This document shows, one piece after another, positions 7,930 to 11,261 of a DNA stretch of 11,261 bases. Source of the stretch: Actinomycetes bacterium (GTDB taxonomy: Bacteria; Actinomycetota; Actinomycetes; Propionibacteriales; Propionibacteriaceae); the NCBI GenBank assembly GCA_023387135.1, contig JAEWIK010000021.1:1-11261 (forward strand). The letters run 5' to 3'. The first letter of the stretch is position 1. The number at the start of each line of letters is the position of its first letter. Made by a program: the position numbers and the translations under genes. The notes beneath the pieces were generated by a model. It was not told where the DNA came from and did no database searches. It was given only the letters and a program-made list of their open reading frames with translations.

Positions 7930-7950
7930 CGGGAAGCCGGGCAGTTCCCG
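7930..7950. repeat. Inverted repeat in the DUF349/hisS divergent region
   Basis: CGGGAA (7930-7935) and TTCCCG (7945-7950) are perfect inverted copies with a nine-base spacer. They lie just upstream of the putative hisS -10, covering the place where a -35 would be. It could be an operator or a chance GC-rich palindrome. The rest of the 195-base gap (7804-7998) holds only the two putative promoters and the hisS ribosome-binding site. Confidence 0.25.
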
Positions 7951-7956
7951 CCAGAC

Positions 7957-7964
7957 GATAGGGT
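7957..7964 (+). promoter_or_regulatory. Putative -10 element for hisS
   Basis: GATAGGGT contains TAGGGT (7959-7964), which fits TANNNT, 34 bases before the hisS ATG. This would give a leader of about 28 bases carrying two purine-rich sites, GGAG (7984-7987) and AGGAG (7991-7995). No good -35 is visible. Confidence 0.4.
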
Positions 7965-7998
7965 GAGGGGGTTTCCCGCACCCGGAGTTGAGGAGCCG

Positions 7999-9339
7999 AT
8001 GTCACGCCCCACGCCGCTCTCGGGCTTCCCCGAGTTCCTGCCCGCAGGCCGCATGGTCGAGCAGCGGGTGCTCGAGAGCCTCGCCCGCACTTTCGAACTG
8101 CACGGGTTCGCGTCCATCGAGACGCGCGCCGTCGAGACCATGGAGTCGCTCACCCGCAAGGGAGAGATCGACAAGGAGGTCTACGTCGTCCGGCGGCTGC
8201 ACGCCGAGGCCGACGCCGTCGATGAGCTGGGCCTCCACTTCGATCTCACGGTGCCCTTCGCGCGCTACGTGCTGGAGAACTCCGGGCACCTCGTCTTCCC
8301 GTTCCGGCGCTACCAGATCCAGAAGGCGTGGCGCGGCGAGCGTCCGCAGGACGGCAGGTACCGCGAGTTCCTGCAGGCGGACGTCGACATCGTCGGCCAG
8401 GACGTGCTTGCCGCCCACCACGACGTCGAGCTGCCGCTGGTCACTCTCGACGCCCTCGAACGGCTGCACACCGACTTCGGCATCCCGCCGGTGCGGATGC
8501 ACGTCAACAACCGCCAGCTCTCGGAGGGCTTCTACCGCGGTCTGGGCGTCGAGGACCCGATGGCGGTGCTGCAGCGGGTCGACAAGCTCGACAAGATCGG
8601 CCCCGACGCGGTGGGGGAGACGCTCGCCCAATTGGGACTCGGCCCGGCGGCGGTGAAGGCGTGCCTCGATCTCGCCACCATCAGCAGCGCCGACGAGTCG
8701 TTCGTCGAACGGGTGCAGGCGCTGGGCGTCGAGCACCCCCTGCTGGACGCCGGCCTGGCGGCGCTTGCCGACGTGGTGCGGACGGCGTCGGCGCTCGTCC
8801 CCGGCAGGCTGGTGGCCGACCTGAAGATCGCGCGCGGCCTCGACTACTACACCGGCACCGTCTACGAGACGACCATGACGGGCTTCGAGTCCCTCGGCTC
8901 GATCTCGTCCGGCGGACGGTACGACTCGCTCGCCAGCGACGGCAGGACCACCTACCCCGGCGTCGGGCTGTCGATCGGCGTCAGCCGCATCCTCGTCCCG
9001 CTCATCGGCAAGGGGGTGCTCGACGCCACCAGGCCGGTCCCGACCTGCGTGCTGGTGGCCGTCGACTCCGAGGAGACGAGGTTCGAGGCGATGGCGACGG
9101 CGACGCGGCTCAGGGCGCGCGGGATCGCCGCCGAGGTGGCACCCAAGGCCGACAAGTTCGGCAAGCAGATCCGTTACGCCGACCGCCGCCGCATCCCGTA
9201 CGTCTGGTTCGCCTCCGGCGAGGTCAAGGACATCAGGTCGGGCGAGCAGGTGCCCGCCGACCCCGACTCCTGGCTGCCTCCGGAAGCGGACCTGCGTCCG
9301 TCGGTCGTAAGATCGCACCCGATGAACACCGGCGGTTGA
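7999..9339 (+). CDS. hisS: Histidyl-tRNA synthetase, DLTVPFARY (eukaryote/archaea-like) type
   Basis: This class II synthetase charges tRNA-His with histidine in the cytoplasm. The product is 446 residues. The motif 2 region is FRRYQIQKAWRGERPQDGRY at 102-121. The histidine-specific motif RGLDYYTG is at 279-286, SSGGRYD at 303-309, and motif 3 PGVGLSIGVSRI at 320-331, with R330. The anticodon-binding domain is about 347-435. The usual bacterial box LRPEGT is absent. In its place is HFDLTVPFARY (80-90), and later VNNRQ (169-173) and VDKLDKI (194-200) also resemble human and archaeal HisRS. ATG at 7999 is chosen because AGGAG (7991-7995) and GGAG (7984-7987) precede it and family homology starts there. 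The reading frame is open further back to 7834, but that part overlaps promoter sequence. aspS follows 85 bases later, a common pairing. Confidence 0.96.
   Translation: MSRPTPLSGFPEFLPAGRMVEQRVLESLARTFELHGFASIETRAVETMESLTRKGEIDKEVYVVRRLHAEADAVDELGLHFDLTVPFARYVLENSGHLVFPFRRYQIQKAWRGERPQDGRYREFLQADVDIVGQDVLAAHHDVELPLVTLDALERLHTDFGIPPVRMHVNNRQLSEGFYRGLGVEDPMAVLQRVDKLDKIGPDAVGETLAQLGLGPAAVKACLDLATISSADESFVERVQALGVEHPLLDAGLAALADVVRTASALVPGRLVADLKIARGLDYYTGTVYETTMTGFESLGSISSGGRYDSLASDGRTTYPGVGLSIGVSRILVPLIGKGVLDATRPVPTCVLVAVDSEETRFEAMATATRLRARGIAAEVAPKADKFGKQIRYADRRRIPYVWFASGEVKDIRSGEQVPADPDSWLPPEADLRPSVVRSHPMNTGG
9308..9313 (+). promoter_or_regulatory. Possible -10 element for aspS within the hisS end
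   Basis: TAAGAT matches the key positions of TANNNT and sits in the last codons of hisS. Transcription would start near 9320, giving an aspS leader of about 105 bases. There is no recognisable -35, so this is tentative; aspS may simply be co-transcribed with hisS. Confidence 0.3.
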
Positions 9340-9362
9340 GCCCGCCCGGACCCCGATTCGGT

Positions 9363-9408
9363 GTCCGCGGCACGCGGGTGTCGACCAGCGGACGGCGTGA
9401 GGGCCGTC
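9363..9408 (+). promoter_or_regulatory. aspS leader with mutually exclusive stems
   Basis: Two perfect 6-bp stems share bases 9391-9393: GTCCGC (9363-9368) with GCGGAC (9388-9393), and GACGGC (9391-9396) with GCCGTC (9403-9408, six-base loop). The first can enclose or be replaced by a small hairpin at 9368-9383. The second stem ends two bases before the aspS ribosome-binding site. The layout resembles a switchable leader but has no T-box signature that I can find. Confidence 0.3.
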
Positions 9409-9410
9409 GT

Positions 9411-9427
9411 GGAAGGAATTGACAGTG
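9411..9427 (+). promoter_or_regulatory. aspS ribosome-binding site that decides the start
   Basis: GGAAGGA (9411-9417) is one base from an in-frame TTG (9419) but seven bases from GTG (9425). Only the second spacing is workable, so GTG at 9425 is the start. The resulting N-terminus MIRTHEAG also matches the usual AspRS beginning. Confidence 0.75.
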
Positions 9428-11221
9428 ATACGAACCCATGAAGCCGGGCTGCTGCGCGCGAGCGACGCCGGTGCCACAGTGACGCTCGCCGGCTGGGTGG
9501 CGAAGCGGCGTGACCTGGGCGGCGTGGCCTTCATCGACCTGCGGGACGCGAGCGGCATCGTGCAGGTGGTGGTGAGGGATGAGATCCTCGACGCGAGCGG
9601 GGCTCACGCGCTGCGCAACGAGTACTGCATCTCGGTCACCGGCGTCGTGGAGGCGCGGCCCGAGGGCACTGTGAACCCCTCGCTGCCCACGGGCGAGATC
9701 GAGGTGGCGATCTCGGACCTCAAGGTCCTCAACCCGTCGGCGCCGCTGCCGTTCCAGATCGACGAGCGGGTGAACGTCGGCGAGGAGGCCCGCCTGAAGT
9801 ACAGGTATCTCGACCTCCGCAGGCCCGCACCGGCCGCCGCCATCAGGCTGCGCTCGAAGATCAACCGCGCCGCCCGCGAGGTGCTCGCCGCGCGCGACTT
9901 CGTCGAGATCGAGACCCCGACGCTGACGCACTCCACGCCCGAGGGCGCGCGCGACTTCGTCGTGCCCGCCCGGCTGTCGCCGGGATCCTGGTACGCCCTG
10001 CCGCAGAGCCCGCAGCTCTTCAAGCAGCTGCTCATGGTCGCCGGCATGGAGCGCTACTACCAGATCGCGCGTTGCTACCGCGACGAGGACTTCCGCGCCG
10101 ACAGGCAGCCCGAGTTCACCCAGCTCGACATCGAGATGAGCTTCGTCGACCAGGACGACGTCATCGAACTGGGGGAGGCGGTCATCTCGGCGGTGTTCGC
10201 CACGGCCGGGGTCGAGCTCACCACGCCGTTCCCGCGGATCACCTACGCCGAGGCCATGGACACGTGGGGCTCCGACAAGCCCGACCTCCGTTTCGGCCTG
10301 CCGCTGGTGGAGCTGACTGACTTCTTCGCCGACACCCCCTTCCGCGTGTTCCAGGCGCCGTACGTCGGTGCCGTGGTGATGCCCGGCGGGGCCGACCAGC
10401 CGCGGCGCACCTTCGACGCCTGGCAGGAGTGGGCCAAGCAGCGCGGCGCGAAGGGCCTGGCGTACGTCACTGTCGGCGCCGACGGCGAGCTGGGCGGCCC
10501 GGTCGCTAAGAACATCTCCGAGGCCGAGCGTGCGGGGCTCGCCGGGCGCGTGGACGCCAAGCCGGGCGACTGCGTGTTCTTCGCCGCCGGTGCGCGCAAG
10601 GCGTCCCAGGAGTTGCTGGGTGCCACCCGCAACGAGATCGCCAGGCGACTCGACCTCATCGACACCGACGCGTGGAGCTTCCTCTGGGTGGTCGACGCGC
10701 CGCTGTTCGAGCCCGCCGCCGAAGCCACGCAGAAGGGTGACGTGGCGGTCGGTGAGGGAGCCTGGACGGCCGTCCACCACGCCTTCACCTCCCCGAAGCC
10801 TGAGTCGCTCGACACCTTCGACACCGACCCCGGTTCCGCGCTCGCCTACGCCTACGACATGGTCTGCAACGGCAACGAGATCGGCGGCGGGTCGATCCGT
10901 ATCCACCGCCGGGACGTGCAGGAGCGGGTCTTCAAGGTCATGGGCATCACCGCCGAGCAGGCGGCAGCCCAGTTCGGGTGGTTCCTGGAGGCGTTCTCGT
11001 TCGGCGCCCCGCCGCACGGCGGCATCGCCTTCGGGTGGGACAGGATCGCCGCGCTGCTGGCGAAGTCCGACTCGATCCGCGACGTCATCGCCTTCCCGAA
11101 GACCGGCGGCGGCTACGACCCGCTGACCGGCGCCCCCGCACCGATCACCGACAAGCAGCGCAAGGAGGCGGGGGTGGACGCCAAGCCGGTCGTGAAGGCC
11201 GCCGCGGCGCCCTCCGCCTGA
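9425..11221 (+). CDS. aspS: Aspartyl-tRNA synthetase
   Basis: This class IIb synthetase charges tRNA-Asp with aspartate and, in many bacteria lacking AsnRS, also tRNA-Asn. The 598-residue protein has the N-terminal anticodon-binding OB-fold (about 1-105, with [10 protein letters not shown] at 24-33). Next come [11 protein letters not shown] (124-134), the flipping loop TPEGARDF (171-178), [10 protein letters not shown] (194-203), motif 2 with [20 protein letters not shown] (216-235), the bacterial insertion domain (about 275-410), and motif 3 [10 protein letters not shown] (532-541) with R540. [10 protein letters not shown] is at 551-560. The C-terminus after 575 is Lys/Ala-rich and variable. 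L31 is typical of discriminating enzymes while G81 is typical of non-discriminating ones, so tRNA-Asn charging cannot be decided here. Start GTG 9425 is preferred over TTG 9419 on ribosome-binding-site spacing. Confidence 0.98.
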   Translation: MIRTHEAGLLRASDAGATVTLAGWVAKRRDLGGVAFIDLRDASGIVQVVVRDEILDASGAHALRNEYCISVTGVVEARPEGTVNPSLPTGEIEVAISDLKVLNPSAPLPFQIDERVNVGEEARLKYRYLDLRRPAPAAAIRLRSKINRAAREVLAARDFVEIETPTLTHSTPEGARDFVVPARLSPGSWYALPQSPQLFKQLLMVAGMERYYQIARCYRDEDFRADRQPEFTQLDIEMSFVDQDDVIELGEAVISAVFATAGVELTTPFPRITYAEAMDTWGSDKPDLRFGLPLVELTDFFADTPFRVFQAPYVGAVVMPGGADQPRRTFDAWQEWAKQRGAKGLAYVTVGADGELGGPVAKNISEAERAGLAGRVDAKPGDCVFFAAGARKASQELLGATRNEIARRLDLIDTDAWSFLWVVDAPLFEPAAEATQKGDVAVGEGAWTAVHHAFTSPKPESLDTFDTDPGSALAYAYDMVCNGNEIGGGSIRIHRRDVQERVFKVMGITAEQAAAQFGWFLEAFSFGAPPHGGIAFGWDRIAALLAKSDSIRDVIAFPKTGGGYDPLTGAPAPITDKQRKEAGVDAKPVVKAAAAPSA

Positions 11222-11237
11222 CGACGACGCACGAACG

Positions 11238-11261
11238 CCGGCCCCTGAGCACACGGGCCGG
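11238..11261 (+). terminator. GC hairpin terminator after aspS (at window edge)
   Basis: CCGGCCC (11238-11244) pairs perfectly with GGGCCGG (11255-11261) around a ten-base loop, 17 bases after the aspS stop. The arms are identical to those after rel. The window ends on the last paired base, so any longer stem or following T-run cannot be seen. Confidence 0.55.

Noticed and set aside
7834..7998. 55-codon N-terminal extension of hisS
   Set aside because: The extension is Arg/Ala-rich, lies over the divergent promoter region, and HisRS homology plus a ribosome-binding site point to ATG 7999.
9419..9421. TTG as aspS start
   Set aside because: Only one base separates it from the GGAAGGA site; GTG 9425 has proper spacing and the expected N-terminus.
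9340..9424. T-box riboswitch before aspS
   Set aside because: No T-box core sequence, specifier stem or terminator/antiterminator of the required size; the leader is too short.
8002..9558. 518-codon minus-strand open frame opposite hisS and the aspS start
   Set aside because: It crosses two genuine genes and their intergenic leader and has no family features.
9233..11254. 673-codon open frame on the minus strand opposite aspS
   Set aside because: Same antisense effect: low-complexity translation with no motif, fully covered by a complete AspRS on the plus strand.

Overview
The window is ordinary-looking chromosomal DNA from a high-GC Gram-positive bacterium (Actinomycetota). The evidence is strong G/C preference at third codon positions, a Pro/Ser/Thr-rich linker in SecD of the kind seen in mycobacterial SecD, and the gene order secD-secF-apt-rel followed by hisS-aspS, which is typical of this phylum. 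Frequent AGG arginine codons and an unusual HisRS type make me lean towards a Propionibacteriaceae-like organism, but that is a guess. I see no mobile element, CRISPR array, tRNA, rRNA or phage gene.

Left block (1-4114, all +): the 3' part of secD, then secF, apt and a two-transmembrane potassium channel with RCK domains. The genes are packed tightly. secD/secF and apt/channel each share one base in a TGATG stop-start junction, and secF/apt are 8 bases apart, so this looks like one operon. SecD and SecF are the proton-driven accessory subunits of the Sec translocon. Apt salvages adenine to AMP. The channel sits where many actinobacteria have apt directly followed by rel.

Centre (4115-6561): an 88-base gap with a good -10 element leads into rel, a full-length bifunctional (p)ppGpp synthetase/hydrolase. 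rel ends at GC-rich hairpins that also serve the convergent minus-strand gene.

Right block (6562-11261): a minus-strand coiled-coil DUF349 protein of unknown function and hisS diverge from a 195-base intergenic region. aspS follows hisS after an 85-base leader that can form alternative hairpins, and the window ends in a terminator-like hairpin.

I found no wholly new system. The points most worth a second look are: an internal Shine-Dalgarno plus ATG inside the potassium channel that could make free RCK subunits as in MthK; a HisRS of the DLTVPFARY (eukaryote/archaea-like) type instead of the LRPEGT type; an AspRS with mixed tRNA-discrimination residues; mutually exclusive stems in front of aspS; and an apparently leaderless DUF349 gene. 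Every stretch without a gene is under 300 bases and is covered in the feature list.
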